Below, in pieces: positions 43,723 to 56,448 of a stretch of 64,000 nucleotides of DNA. The stretch comes from Nemertoderma westbladi (lineage: Eukaryota; Xenacoelomorpha; Nemertodermatida; Nemertodermatidae). Under the pieces are notes generated by a model. That model made no database searches. It worked only from the letters and a program-made list of their open reading frames with translations, and was not told the DNA's origin. The stretch covers positions 62,001 to 126,000 of the forward strand of contig JAUCBJ010002221.1 of NCBI GenBank assembly GCA_032718475.1, given 5' to 3'. Within the stretch, counting starts at the first letter, position 1, and every line of letters begins with the position of its first letter. The position numbers and the translations under genes were made by a program.

Positions 43723-44439
43723 ATATATTGTTTATTGACAAAATTTGTTTATACAGATTAAAAGTTAAAAGTGCCACAAACCACAAATTAAGTCAAAACC
43801 AGAACACATATGTGAATACAGCCAATAAATCTTAATAATAACATGGAATAATCAAAGCTTAACAATAATATTAATTATTACAACGTTATAGTTTAGTAGG
43901 CACTAGGTTGTGATAAAAATCTATTCAATAAAAGGCAATAACAAACGAAAGGCTAATAATTCGAAAAAAAAATAATCGAATGGCATATAATTAAAAAAAA
44001 CAATCGAAAGGCTTATAATTAGAAAAAAGTGTTTCACACATTAAAAGCTCAAATAAAAACATAAATAAATAATAAATACTAATTTCTCTAAAAAACTAAA
44101 AATAACAGTTACGAGTAGCACACCAATTCTGAAACGCCCGGAAATTAATCAAAGCATAACAGAAGCTGGCACAATCAGATATCCATCCATTGGAAAATGG
44201 AAAGTGGATTACGAGATGCCAACTATACCAGCGGAAGAATGAGAGACATGAATATCAGCAGAACAATAACCAAATAAACGAGTAGCACACCAATTCTGAA
44301 ACGCCCGGAAATTAATCAAAGCATAACAGAAGCTGGCACAATCAGATATCCATCCATTGGAAAATGGAAAGTAGATTGCAAGATGCCAACTATACCAGAG
44401 GAAGAATGAGAGACATGAATATCAGCAGAACAATAACCA
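43723..44439. other. AT-rich spacer with a 167-bp tandem duplication at its right end
   Basis: Apart from the duplicated block at 44112-44445 no feature is recognised. Confidence 0.4.
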
Positions 44440-44445
44440 AATAAA
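44112..44445. repeat. 167-bp tandem duplication
   Basis: GAGTAGCACACCAATTCTG starts at 44112 and again at 44279; the two units differ at only a few bases. It directly precedes the readable gag text of the BEL/Pao remnant and may be its 5' gag part. Confidence 0.85.
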
Positions 44446-46790
44446 CAACTCAGCAAGATCAACAAATGAAACAAATGGAACAATGATGGAAGCAGCATTA
44501 GGATATATAGCCACACTAGCAGAAGCATTAAAGAACAAATTTAAACAATCTGATGTAAAACATTTCTAATTTATAGGAGAACATCAACAGTTTGTACAGT
44601 TCAAACAAATATTTATGATTGAAATATATAGTAAAAATATATCTGACCAACAAAAGATGAGATATCTTTTACCATACACTGCATCAATAGCACACAAGGT
44701 GACGAAGCAATATGTAGGATTAACAAATGGATTGACACAAGCCTGAAAGGCATTAGAACCCAGGAAAGATACTACAAGTGATGGTAAATAAATTAGTAGC
44801 GATTGGAGAGTTAGTAAAAAAAGTCCTGGAGCTTTGAACATTTACATAGAGAGTAAACAAAGCAATAATATCCCTAGAGGAATTAGGAATGACATGAACT
44901 AAACGTAACTCATAACATGATAGCTTTAGTGGACCTACTTCCACAGTACATCAGGAACTCGTGGCATAAAGAAGCGGCAAATATCAGATCGATGAGAGGA
45001 AGAGTACCACAATTAAAGGAATAAGGATCTTTCTTAGCAGACCAGATTGGAATAATTGATGACCAAGTATACGGAGAGCAATTGTTACCAAGTAACAATA
45101 AACCTAAGTAAATAAAGAAGAAGGAAGAGACAAAAGAGAAGAAACAGGAATATAAAAGAATGTTTGATTCAATGCGATACATGTAGTAAGTCAATCATCA
45201 ACAAGACCAGAGAAACTGGCTGTTAAATTTATGGAACCAATAGAACAAAACGGGAGAGTAAGTAAAGAAGTATTTCGAACTTGTAATTTATAATCAGAAT
45301 GCTATTTATATCCTAAGACAGATAACCATTCATTAAAGGAGTGTGTAACTTGGAAAGGACTAACGCAGAATAACTAATGGGATTACATCAGGGATTATGT
45401 ACATCAGACAGAATGGACTATGTAGTTGGTGTCTGCGGCAAGGGCATATAGGCAAAGAATGTAGAGAAAAACGGAATTATAGAAGTAGGAGCACAGACTA
45501 TTATAATAATTAAAGGGAGGACCACATATTTGTTGGTAATGGTAACGAGATGGGGAGACCTTGAGAAAGAAACTATAATAATTATTATTAAGGAATAATT
45601 ATTCCGATGATAGGAGTTGTTCCCATGACAGAAGGAACAATTATTCCGATGATGGGAGGAGTTATTCCAACAATAGAGGAAATAATTTTAATGCCAGAAT
45701 AAGTTACTCAAATGATAGGAGCAACTATGATGGCAGGAGGAATTATTCCACAGATAGAAGGAATTTTCCCAATAGGGAAAATTATTCAAATGATAGGTTA
45801 GATAGTGACAATGGGTATAGAGTACACCAACCAGAGGTCAATAAATGGGAAACTAAATCAGAAAGTGAACCGAAATATAGACCACAGAAAACATAAGAAA
45901 CAAAGACAGTGATGAGAGTGGGTACATGCATGTCAGTAACAAAAAGATGTGTATACCTAAAGATAGTACCAGTGTTAGTGACGTCACAAACAAGTAGAAG
46001 AGCTATATAGAAGATGTATGCACTGTTGGATGAAGGAGCATCATCCATATAAATATCAGAAAGGATATGTAAAAGAATTAAACAGGAAGGATAATAATTT
46101 ATAATGAATTTAGCGATGGTAGGAAACCGAATAGAAAAGGTGTAGTCCAAGTTAGTAGATGTTACTATTTCCACAGTAGAAGGGCGAGATAAATTCAGTA
46201 TAGAGGCAACAAAAACAACTAGTATAGAGGCAAAAAAAAAAACTAATATGATGGCCCACCTTGGAATAAGTAAAGCTCAACCGAGCACAAAACAGATAGA
46301 ACAATATGAACATTTAGGAATATTGATTTCAGTCATGATGAGGTAGATATACCTACAGTAAGAATTGATCGGAGTAGACAATCCCAAATGTTTCGAAACT
46401 ATCGATGAGAGAATTAATGCATTAATGCCATTTGGATGGTTTATTTATTTACAACGCCGAGCTGGAAATGGGCATAGAAACAGACGAGAGTGAAGGAGAA
46501 GATCCTAAAGAATAAATTATATCAGTCCGAAACAAATCGATCTAGATAAATTATTCAACCAGGACTGTGAAGGATTATTCGATACTGCTCAGGGAGACTC
46601 ACAAGAGGACTTACAAGCAAAAGTATTAATGAATAATACAATAAGATTTGAGAAAGGACATTTTGAAATAGGAATGTTATGTGGTTGAGAAACAATACGA
46701 AAATGGCTATAAAAAGATTAGAGAGTTTAAAACATAAACTAAGGAAGAATAATAAACAACATAAAGGGGGTCAGGGTCAGGGTATCAGGG
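44440..46790 (+). pseudogene. Decayed BEL/Pao LTR retrotransposon: gag, protease and start of pol
   Basis: With many stops and frame changes, these motifs can be read in order: a gag core with FKQIFMIEIYSKNISDQQK and YLLPYTASIAHKV (44600-44700); a first zinc motif ending SLKEC (about 45300-45350) and a second, GLCSWCLRQGHIGKEC (45420-45460); an Arg/Asn/Ser-rich degenerate repeat (45600-45800); a protease-like ALLDEGASS (46020-46045); and QIDLDKLFNQDCEGLF and IRFEKGHFEIGML (46530-46680), typical of the segment before the BEL/Pao RT. No RT core or integrase follows. It is separate in orientation from the nearby solo LTR. Confidence 0.65.
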
Positions 46791-47284
46791 GGTGATACAT
46801 AAATATATAGCAATGGGATGGATGGTAAAACTACCTAGAGGAAGAAAAGATACAGTAAAGATGAACTATCTACTATTATCTACATGTCTACAATATACAT
46901 ATCTACAATAATCAGTATTTAGTTATTTACAGTCAGTATGTGCAATTCAGTACTGCGAGTGCATACAGCACTGAGTTAATTTACTTATGATTCTACAGCA
47001 TTTCAGCCTAGATGTTACTTAGGCAAAAATACATGCTTCTGCTATCAGCAAAGCAGAATACTGAACTTCTGGCCTGGCGAGTTCCTAGAAATACACTAAA
47101 TTCACTACGAAATCACTATCATCCAATGAAAAGCTTACATGTGGCATATTTGTCATTGTTTATGTTTTAACCAGGGCCAAGCTGTATTAGGAAAACGCAA
47201 AACAGTTTCTATTGGCCGTTCAAGAACAGTTTCTATTGGCCATTTAAATAATGTATACTGAAATCGAACAGCTAGTAATTCTGC
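46791..47284. other. No recognisable feature
   Basis: Spacer between the BEL/Pao remnant and a LINE B fragment. Confidence 0.4.
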
Positions 47285-47692
47285 CTTAACCATGGTTGGT
47301 TGGCTTTTCTGCCCAGTAGGCAAGTTTATCGATTTCCATGCCTGGGATGATTGCCCGCAGTCGTCAGCATCATTTATGGCCTGGATTATAAGCTCCTGTA
47401 GATTATCAGAGTACTGTCTAGAATGTTCAGAGTACTATTCAGGGACTTAGATGCTGCCTTAACTGCATTCTTGGCCGCTGTAGTCTGTTTTAGTTGGGAC
47501 TCTTTCTGCATCTTATAGAGGTCATTTTGGCACTTCCGAATTTCGTGGTCAGTCCAGGGTTCCTTTTCCTGTTTGGAGGGTATACAGGAACTATTTCTGC
47601 AGCTGCTATCTTCACTGCTTCTGTAAAGGCAGTAAAGCCCTCGCAGTGATCTGCCCCGTAAGAGGCAAGAGCCTCATACAGAGCCTCATTTT
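47285..47692 (-). pseudogene. LINE family B fragment (endonuclease-RT linker)
   Basis: It matches 60885-61150 of the longest copy (GGTTGGCTTTT through CAAGAACCTCAT-like text) but contains about 130 bp near 47540-47670 that the longest copy lacks, so it preserves more of the linker than the main copy does. Confidence 0.8.
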
Positions 47693-49105
47693 ACATTATT
47701 TACCATGCAATAACTAATTATTCTCCACACCTAAGATTTATTAATTTAATTTAGTGACTAACTGGACTGATGTTATATCAGACTCCAACGGCAAGATGCA
47801 GAAGAATCTAGACTGATGACTAATAACTACTGACTGAGATTCACCAGCTCCAGGTCTGTAATCCACCTTAAAATGCACTATCATTACAGTCTTACTTGAC
47901 TTATTACAATAACCAGGTATATGAACATACCTGGTACATGTAACAGTACATAGACATACAACAATTAGTCTGTTGCCAAGTGTAGTTCGAATTCATACTA
48001 ACTCATGATCGGATTATTTCATGAAAATGAAAATAAAATGAAAATGGGGCTGGTATTTGCGTAAAAGATATGTGAAATGATGTAACTCTTGATCAGCTCA
48101 TTACATTTACTTACATAATGGCTCAAATGAAAGCTAAGATGTAAAACATTTTTTTAAATTTTTTTTGCTATAAAATTATGTATGCTAATTAGCATAATAA
48201 TGCATAAATTAACATAATTATTGATCAGCTCATTACATTTACTTACATAATGGCTCAAATGAAAGCTAAGATGTAAAACATTTTTTTAAATTTTTTTTGC
48301 TATAAAATTATGTATGCTAATTAGCATAATAATGCATAAATTAACATAATTAATGAGCTAAACATTGCAAAATTTTAAATTGCTACTACTATGCCAATTT
48401 TGGATGGTTTTTCAAAATTATTTTTTAGTCTTGATCAGAATGTGTGAACATCAAAATTTACTGGCAGAATTTAAAATTAATTTCTTATTATAAAGTTAGT
48501 GCAAATTTAATAATTTTTCACAAAAAAATCCAAATTTTGCCATTTTTTGGTCAAAAATATGCTGATAATTTTTTTTCAAATCAGTTTCTGTAAATTTTGC
48601 CAGTACACATTGAACAGCCAATGCAATGCTACCTGAAACTGAAAACAGAATTGAAATTCATTGATAAATGACAAAGTAGTAGCAGTTTATGTGAAAAAAT
48701 TTCACTTACTGAGAAAAATGGGTTCAAAGTGAAAAGTGCTAAATTTTGCTTATAATAATCTATATCTCAAGAAGTAGTTCGATCTAGAGCATGAAATCGG
48801 TGCCTATACCCACTAATTCGGTCACTGCGGATTCAAAAATAACAATCTCAGCCCGTGGTAGCCAACAGAAATAGCAAAACTGAAACATTAATCAAGTATT
48901 ATGTTATTAAACATCGATATATATACACTGAACATCGTGTATTAGTACAATATGAAAAATATATGCCAGATCAAAATGCCCCTGCGCTGTATGCCGATTT
49001 GTCTTGACTATTCTTGCGCTTTTTGGATGATTTCATAGAAATACGCTTCAGGCTTCAGTATTCGCTTTCTATCCCTCTGTCGACTGTCCCGGCTTTCTGT
49101 CCCTG
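47693..49105. other. Non-coding AT-rich DNA with a tandem duplication
   Basis: No gene seen. It contains the 132-bp duplication at 48089-48352. Confidence 0.4.
48089..48352. repeat. 132-bp tandem duplication, two apparently identical copies
   Basis: TTGATCAGCTCATTACATTT starts at 48089 and 48221, and I see no difference between the two units. The unit contains a GCTAATTAGC palindrome. Confidence 0.9.
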
Positions 49106-49656
49106 AATAAAGAGTTAATTGTATTTTATTTATTAATCAAGCACGTTAAGTAAAAACCTTACCGGTAGGTATGTCAGTGCAAAAGTATGTAAAAAACTTA
49201 GCAACAAGACCTAGACGTTGCATGCAATCAGTGATCAGCTGACAGCAGCCAGCTGAACGGTAGCTTTCGCCCCACAACTGAAGGCATTCTCAGGAGGCCA
49301 AGCCACGAAATGTAGAGAGAAATTCCCAAAGGAGGACGAAACAGGTAATTAAACTGTCTGTACTGTAACTACCGACTGGGAAGCAGCACCGTAAACTTGC
49401 ACCAATCACATTTCTGCTTGTTGATATCCGGCTTGCATGTTTGGATGTAATACATTTCAAGCTTTTGCAAGACAGGCCGCGCTGTTGAAAGAGCATAGTC
49501 AACCTGAGTGAAAACCAAATCAAGAAAGGACAAGCGCCCCCCCCCCCCCCCCCCCTCCTCCATCTCAAGAGTAAACCTGAGATACTGATATACCTACCGG
49601 TAAGGTTTTTACTTAACGTGCTTGATTAATAAATAAAATACAATTAACTCTTTATT
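49106..49656. mobile_element. Foldback element with 67-bp inverted arms
   Basis: 49106-49172 and 49590-49656 are inverted copies that appear perfect (AATAAAGAGTTAATTG outermost, CCGGTAGGTAT innermost). The 417-bp centre is unlike the arms and holds a 19-base C-run (49537-49555). No transposase or clear target duplication is visible. Confidence 0.85.
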
Positions 49657-52600
49657 GAAACTATATGATTAGTAATTACCATTGTTTTTATTTTATTTCC
49701 TCACCTGATTGTATTCAATTCAGTATCAATTTCAGGATACATTGAGAACGCTAAAGTCTAATATATTAATTAATTGGTCGTTTTTATTATTCTAAATATT
49801 GTAATAAGAATCAGTTATCGAAAAGATAAAAGATTCCATAGTGGATGAATTATAAATAACACATTTACCTGGATTAAATAATGTAATTGTGATATATTCT
49901 ATGGGAGTGAATTTGTAAAATTTTAAAGGTTAACCAATAAGAATCCCAGTTTCCTTTTAGCATTTTTCTCATGGGATGTTCTGCAACATGCTGCGACATA
50001 CTTGCTCCATTTCTCTTCATTATTGTGGTGGGTGAACTATACTGCGAATGGCTCGTGACTGATGTTTTAAATTGTTTAGTTTAGTTTTATTTATTTTAAT
50101 CACATTAAAAACTCAATGTATTAGTTAATGAATTACCAAATTTAATGGAGATTTGACAAGCATTCGAGCAGCACGATATTTTACAATTGAATAAGGCCCT
50201 TTTCTTCAAGAAAGCTCTCATGGTAGGGATATTAAATTAATTAAAAAGGGCTAATAAGTTGTTTATTAGTTATATGTTTAGCAAGCATGACAAATTTCGT
50301 TGAATTTCATTCATTTTCGACTTAGTAATTGTTGAACAAAGATAAATGGTATTATTTAAATTAGCGGGAAGGTTTGAATTGTTCCTTAAACTTTAAACAC
50401 CTTTATCTCAGAATGACGTTTTTTTCATGGATAAAACGAGGAATTTTTTTCATGGAATTTCTCCGTTAATTTTAACTGAAAGGAGTTGAAATTTGGTACA
50501 CTTGTTCAGAATACCCTTATCCATAATTTTTCTCAACAAAAAAAAAACTTTCTTAAAGTCTATAAACTCACAAAAAACATATATTTTGAGTGCGAATAGG
50601 ACTGCACTGAATATTAGTTTGGTTGTCTGCAGCCCCCAGGAGTCAGACCCACCCGCTATGTCTGCATCGTGTTATGCATCATGTTATATACAATGAAGAA
50701 ATATCGCCAGAAAATGTAGTAGTGTAAATTTGTAAAAATATGGTGCAAAATATTACATACATTGTTATTGTGTAAAAGTTTGTTGTCAACAAAATGCCTC
50801 CGATTATCAGTCTAGTTGGGTATATTGGTTTAGAAAAAAAATAGAACAATAAATTGAGTTGAAAAATAGGTGTTTCTGTTAATAAACATAGCCGATTGAT
50901 TAAAGGTTGTGTTACCCAATATTGAAATATTTGCAATTTGTAGAAATTGAACGGTAATCAAAACATAACCATCCGCAATAAATATCTACCAGTATATTCT
51001 CGAAAATTTTAGTTTGTTTTTATATCTGTTCTTTATATGAAATTCACTTTGGTGGGTACTATGACGCTTAATCTAAAATATATAAGTAATGTTTATATAT
51101 TAATTTATTACATAGAATAAGTAACATAGGAATCAAAGTAAAATTGTTAAAATTGATCTCATAAAGAAAGTGGCCATTGTCATATCAATTATTAAACAAA
51201 AACAATTATTATCAAAAAAAATTAAAAACAATAATTAAAAAAGTTTTAAATTCAAAACAATTGCCAAAAAGAAGACACATTGAAACGTCAATACCATAAC
51301 AATATTGGAAGTTAATTCGAAATGTTTAAAAACAACGCCGTTTCTATTAACATTGTTGAAACATCAAAAAGAAAATAAGTTTAAATTCGAAACATCAACA
51401 CCAAAATATTTGCTATCCCTGAAAAATTGTCTAATCGAAAATCTAAGTAAAAAACAAGACAATGGTTATATAGTGCTATAGGAATTACAATAATATTAAG
51501 TATAATAACGACAGTTATTAAGGGGTCTGGCTTGTTAAATTAAAACGCTAAGGTTTTAAGAGTAAAACGTTATGTTATCGGCCTCCTGGCCGGCTTCAGT
51601 ACTCAAAATGCAGGAAAAAAAACTAAAATACTAAAAACCTTCACCGCATTAACTGACAAAGCGCACAGTTATGATTTAAATTTCCCTCCACCTAATAGGG
51701 GTTTTAACCGGATGAGAGTGATGGTGATTGGTCGAGCTGTGATCGTTGTGACCATTACGTAGGTTAAGTATGTACCTGTAACCAATCGACACTATGTCAA
51801 CACAAAGTCAGGTACATATTAAATGTGAGTAATTAAAAAGTTTAGATAACCGTACAATGTCAGCAGAAAATATAAGTTCAATATTTTTTTACAATCTAAG
51901 ATACACCCCCAGTCGGGGTAAATATAAATTCTAATATTGGTAATAGGTATGTACGGCATAATGTAGTTAAGATTAATTATATTTAAGATAAGTTCAATAT
52001 TAAATGTATACATGAATAATATTATACTTAATACTAGCAAGCCAGGCGCGCTTTGCGCGCTATTCAAACTTACATACATACATACATACACAATTTGAGC
52101 TTTAGACATTAACACACGTCCCAGTGAGCAGCTTTTACTTAAGATATACTACAGTACTGGCACTGGCACAGGAAGTGGTATGCATTCAACAGTGGTAACA
52201 AAGTGTATGGATGATAGAAATGCAATAAAATATTGAGGGTCTTTAACTGGTGATCTTTATCTTTATTTAATATAATATAACCAGCTAAAGACCCTCAAAT
52301 CTCCCATAGACTATACATTCATATTATCTTCACTGGTTAATAATATTATTTTGTTGTTTATTTAAATTGTCAAAGGGTGCTGCTTTGCTTTACACTTGGG
52401 TCGGACAACTACCATTAAAACCAATTATTAGGGCATAACCACTAAGTCTTCAGGCTTCGATAATATTTTCAATCGATTGAGCGGTCCAGAAAACCTACAA
52501 AAACGCGTTGAAATCAAAAGATGGGGGTAATTTTCCGAATATCGTATTTTTCAAAATTTGAAGTGCCACACCCATTTCTTAGGTGCACGAAAAATAGCAT

Positions 52601-53641
52601 CCAGTTCAATTTTCGGAAATGGAATAGAATCACACTCGATTCAGCGTAGTAAAAAACCTACTAATGCTAGCCAACAATGCCACACTATCAGTTTTTAGAA
52701 TATCAAAATAATGTATATTTTGTCCTGGGACTACTTCTATTTTTCATGAAAATTATTATACCCACCTTATAAAATTTTCATTTTTTTGGATTTGAAAATG
52801 TTCTTCGATAATTTTTTCACTTACAACCCAAATTTCGTAGGATTTTATTGGATGATTACAAAAATACAGTTCGGGGGCCGTATCGGCCCCCCGCCAGTGC
52901 TGCTAATCGTCTAAACACCCCAGTGGTAATAGGGTTATTAAATGGGGAGGGATGGGGAGGGAACCAACTACACTACGTTTGTCTATGGACGGTCTTCTTA
53001 TAGCCAGCTTGCTGGCTTTTTTTATTAACTGTGTTTGTCTCTCAGAAGCAATGACACTAATCGAACTGCAATAAATACCAAAAACTACTAAAAAAAAAAC
53101 GAAAATAATCACTGCCTGTCGGTGAAAATTACTTTATACAGAGGCCCTTTCCCTATATCACGAGAGCCAGTAGTTTAGGAGGAGATAGAGGAACAAACAA
53201 ACATCATGCATACACAATTGGAGCTTTAGATATAGATTACTGTATCATGAACCCACTGGTTTCAGCCATACACTTTATTACTGAATTAATTACAATATCT
53301 ACGACTGAAATTTGAATTAAACAAAACAATTGTTACATTAAAACCATAAAACAATTTATTATATAATAAACAAAAACAAAACAATTATAAACATAACAAT
53401 TGTTAAATCTAAAAGTAAATATATGCTTATGAAAATAGTCAAATATAATAAATATTCCTAAAATAAACAAAACAATTACTATTCCTAAAACATAATAAAC
53501 ATGTACATTGCTATTTTTCTAAAACTAAAGAAAACAATTATTACTATATGTTGTACCAATGGTTCAAAGAATGGATGAAAATTAAAGTAAATAAAATCAG
53601 CATCCAACAGTAAAATTAAACTTTCTAAGTTTTTATTTTTC
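49657..53641. other. 4 kb AT-rich region without a recognised gene
   Basis: Only small hairpins are seen: GGCGCGCTTTGCGCGC (about 52044-52060), followed by a CATA microsatellite, and a 69-bp inverted repeat (52232-52300). The ORFs here are short and have no recognisable domain. Confidence 0.4.
52232..52300. repeat. 69-bp miniature inverted repeat
   Basis: ATTGAGGGTCTTTAACTGGT and its inverted copy ACCAGCTAAAGACCCTCAAAT flank a ~28-bp AT-rich centre. Confidence 0.65.
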
Positions 53642-54904
53642 CTAATTACATTGCCTTTTAAAGATGTTGATATTAACAGCCCTGCGGAAACTTCCAACAA
53701 ATATATACATGAGATAAAAGTTAAGACTGTAGACTACATTGAACATATTCGCTATTTGAGATGAAAACAGATTTATAACTAATATATTTTCATAAGACAT
53801 TCGTTCTTCCAATGAAGATAGATGATGTAGATTTCTTGCCATATATTCGAGGTATCTTCTTACAATATGCCAGATTATACGGGCACAATCTTTTGCGCAC
53901 ATTAGTGTTCCAGTAACGAGCATCATATTTACAGCGGCAGACATTCTATGATTGGTTGGCGAATTTGGGTTAGCCCTCATTAACTTTCGTAACTTATAAA
54001 TCATAAGACAATTTATAACAATCACTCCTACAATTTGAATGGTTTTTCTTATAGGAAAGAAATACTCCAGAAACTTATATGCCCTAATGAAGTGGACATT
54101 ATATGAACCCCAATACATATATAAAGCCCAATATTGCTTTTCGCCATTCACATATCGAATATCACCCTTATACATAACTACATAAGGCCAGTACAAACAC
54201 GCGGTGTAAATAAATATAACTACTATAATCCCATATATCATGTTATTATTCTTTAATTTTGTATCCTTATACCAAACTGAAAAATAAAGGGCTGCAATAC
54301 GTTCTGCACCCATAATTAAGGTGAGTGTAGAATCTCCAAATTGTACACACCATGCAAATATAGGCCAATAACACTGGCATATCCAGCATACAACGTTATA
54401 ACAATGAAGTTGCCAAATTGTATTCTTATTGATAATTAAGGTAACATATTCGAAATAGAACCACTCCGAATTCTGACCTTGCTTTAATATTTGGCCAAAT
54501 GATATAAGAATATCAAAAACAGACTTTAACACCAACATTCTATAAAATAGAGTATTGAATGATTTTTCCTTCACAATTGTTACAATAATTAATATATTTC
54601 CAATCAGACCAACTAAATTATATGTTGAGATGTAGGGTATGATAATATAACTATCAACAACATTTGAAGCATTGTAGTAAATCTCGTATCCTTTTATCAT
54701 ATCTTCAATATCAGATTGAAGAATACTGTGAAAATATTTGTGGTATAGATTTGATTTTGTTGAATTTCTCTCGACTATCAGATTTTCTCCATTTGCATAG
54801 GAAACCACCATAAATATAGAACATAGACATAAAAACCATTGAAGACGAATGCTTGATGTAGATATGTTGTGACAGGCCATTTTTTCGAAGAACAATAAAC
54901 ACAT
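53642..54904 (-). CDS. Seven-transmembrane receptor (rhodopsin-like), intact
   Basis: 420 codons from ATG (54902-54904) to the stop, with no disruption; the start could also be Met9. A hydrophobic segment at about 22-36 looks like a signal peptide, followed by an extracellular stretch with NST (47) and NAS (78) glycosylation sites. Membrane segments lie near 88-110, 118-138, 180-205, 222-244, 282-304, 322-344 and 376-402. TM3 ends GAERIAALY (ERI for DRY) and TM7 carries NVVYSLNFYLMYIF with no NPxxY. KEKSFNTLFYRML between TM1 and TM2 is shared with the 27-kb receptor. It should act at the plasma membrane through G proteins; the ligand is unknown. Peptide (FMRFamide/srw-like) receptors are the closest kind I recognise. 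No neighbouring gene informs its role. Confidence 0.8.
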   Translation of the reverse strand: MCLLFFEKMACHNISTSSIRLQWFLCLCSIFMVVSYANGENLIVERNSTKSNLYHKYFHSILQSDIEDMIKGYEIYYNASNVVDSYIIIPYISTYNLVGLIGNILIIVTIVKEKSFNTLFYRMLVLKSVFDILISFGQILKQGQNSEWFYFEYVTLIINKNTIWQLHCYNVVCWICQCYWPIFAWCVQFGDSTLTLIMGAERIAALYFSVWYKDTKLKNNNMIYGIIVVIFIYTACLYWPYVVMYKGDIRYVNGEKQYWALYMYWGSYNVHFIRAYKFLEYFFPIRKTIQIVGVIVINCLMIYKLRKLMRANPNSPTNHRMSAAVNMMLVTGTLMCAKDCARIIWHIVRRYLEYMARNLHHLSSLEERMSYENILVINLFSSQIANMFNVVYSLNFYLMYIFVGSFRRAVNINIFKRQCN

Positions 54905-56448
54905 CTTGCCAACACCTTATAAGAACAATAAAGATATAATTAGAATTACTTTTTTCCACGAAACAGATTATTATTTAAAAAAATAACGAAATTTCTAAAT
55001 GCAATCAACTGAAAAAAAAACGTTCTCTCATGTTATTCTTGTATGAAATGCGAAATTCAGCATATCTGGAATTATCTGGGGGGAAGATATCCATAATGTT
55101 AAAAAAAATATGAACACGTCACTGGGGTTGATCTATTTATTTGTACATCCCACCTGTTTCACTCAAACATACTTAAGACCTGGTCTGCGGTTAGACAGAT
55201 ACGTCTCTGGTTAGACAGATAGGATATGGAACATTAGATTCCCTTTTCAATAGAAGTGGATTAGATTAGATGAAGGAGTAAGAGTCAGGTGCAAGTGGAA
55301 GAACTGGTTAGCGTTATCTCATCATATGGTGACATATTTTATTTAAAGTTTAATTATAAAATCAACTCCAATTCAATTAATTTTAAGACATTTTAATGAT
55401 TTTAAATTACAAAAAAATGCAACTGCTAACACAGTAAATAATTACACAGCTCATGCACTGTGCCGACTGAGCTAGAAGAGTCTTTCTGTGACAACCATAA
55501 GAATCATATGAATATACCATATAATCTAATTTAATATAATAGTCTAAAATAATGTATGCATTTTGAGCAGTATATAGGTTACTTTATTTAGTTTAGTTAT
55601 TCAACCATTCGTCTGGAGAAAATTTCCATCACGTTCGCCATCCTTGAGAACCTTTATAGGTCTCAAATTAGGGCTGACTGGTGAGTTGTTTACCCATTGG
55701 TTTTTGTGAAATGTTTCGAAAACTAAAATAAAGGTACGACAAATCCGATTGCATATTTGAAATCTTCATAAAATTTCAGATAATATACAACAACTTGATT
55801 GCCTTTATCCAAATATATATACTGTCATGACAACACTGAAAAATCAGCCCACTAATTTTTTGGCCTTGCTGTCATTTTGTAGGCCATATTTAAGTAGGAC
55901 ATGGTCCAAGCCTTCCCATTCAACATGCTATTGATAGTTGACATACCTAGTATTCCTCCACTCCACTAGCTGACATCAAATTTTATATTCTTTCAATAAA
56001 ATTTTGAAGAATACACATACTGCCCTATACATACATGGTGTAGCAACTAAAAACTCCCATCGTTTTGATTCGGACCAATTTCAGTGCATAATTAACAGAT
56101 AAATAATAATAGATAAAATTAATAAAGATAAATATCTTCAGATATATAAAGGACATATTTTGCCTATCTGAGTTGCTATTCCACCCATAGTATTCCACCC
56201 ATATATGCACTAAGAATTGTATATGCTGCTGTTGGAGGAGAATCGACATAACCCTGGTACAGTATCATTTTCTGTATGTGTGTGAATTGAAAACAAACAA
56301 GCGATATATTGTTCAAAGGCATCTGATATCAGTTTATGGGTTAAACAATAGTCACTAGCAGAATGTATGTTTGACATTTGGTAGGAAAGTTTTTTCTCAC
56401 CTCTGAAAAAATGTAAATTTATTATTTTTTTTAGTAAGAATTCGCCCT
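54905..56448. other. No recognisable gene
   Basis: Region upstream of the intact receptor, AT-rich, presumably holding its promoter, but no specific element is identified. GGTTAGACAGATA occurs twice near 55190-55225. Confidence 0.4.
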
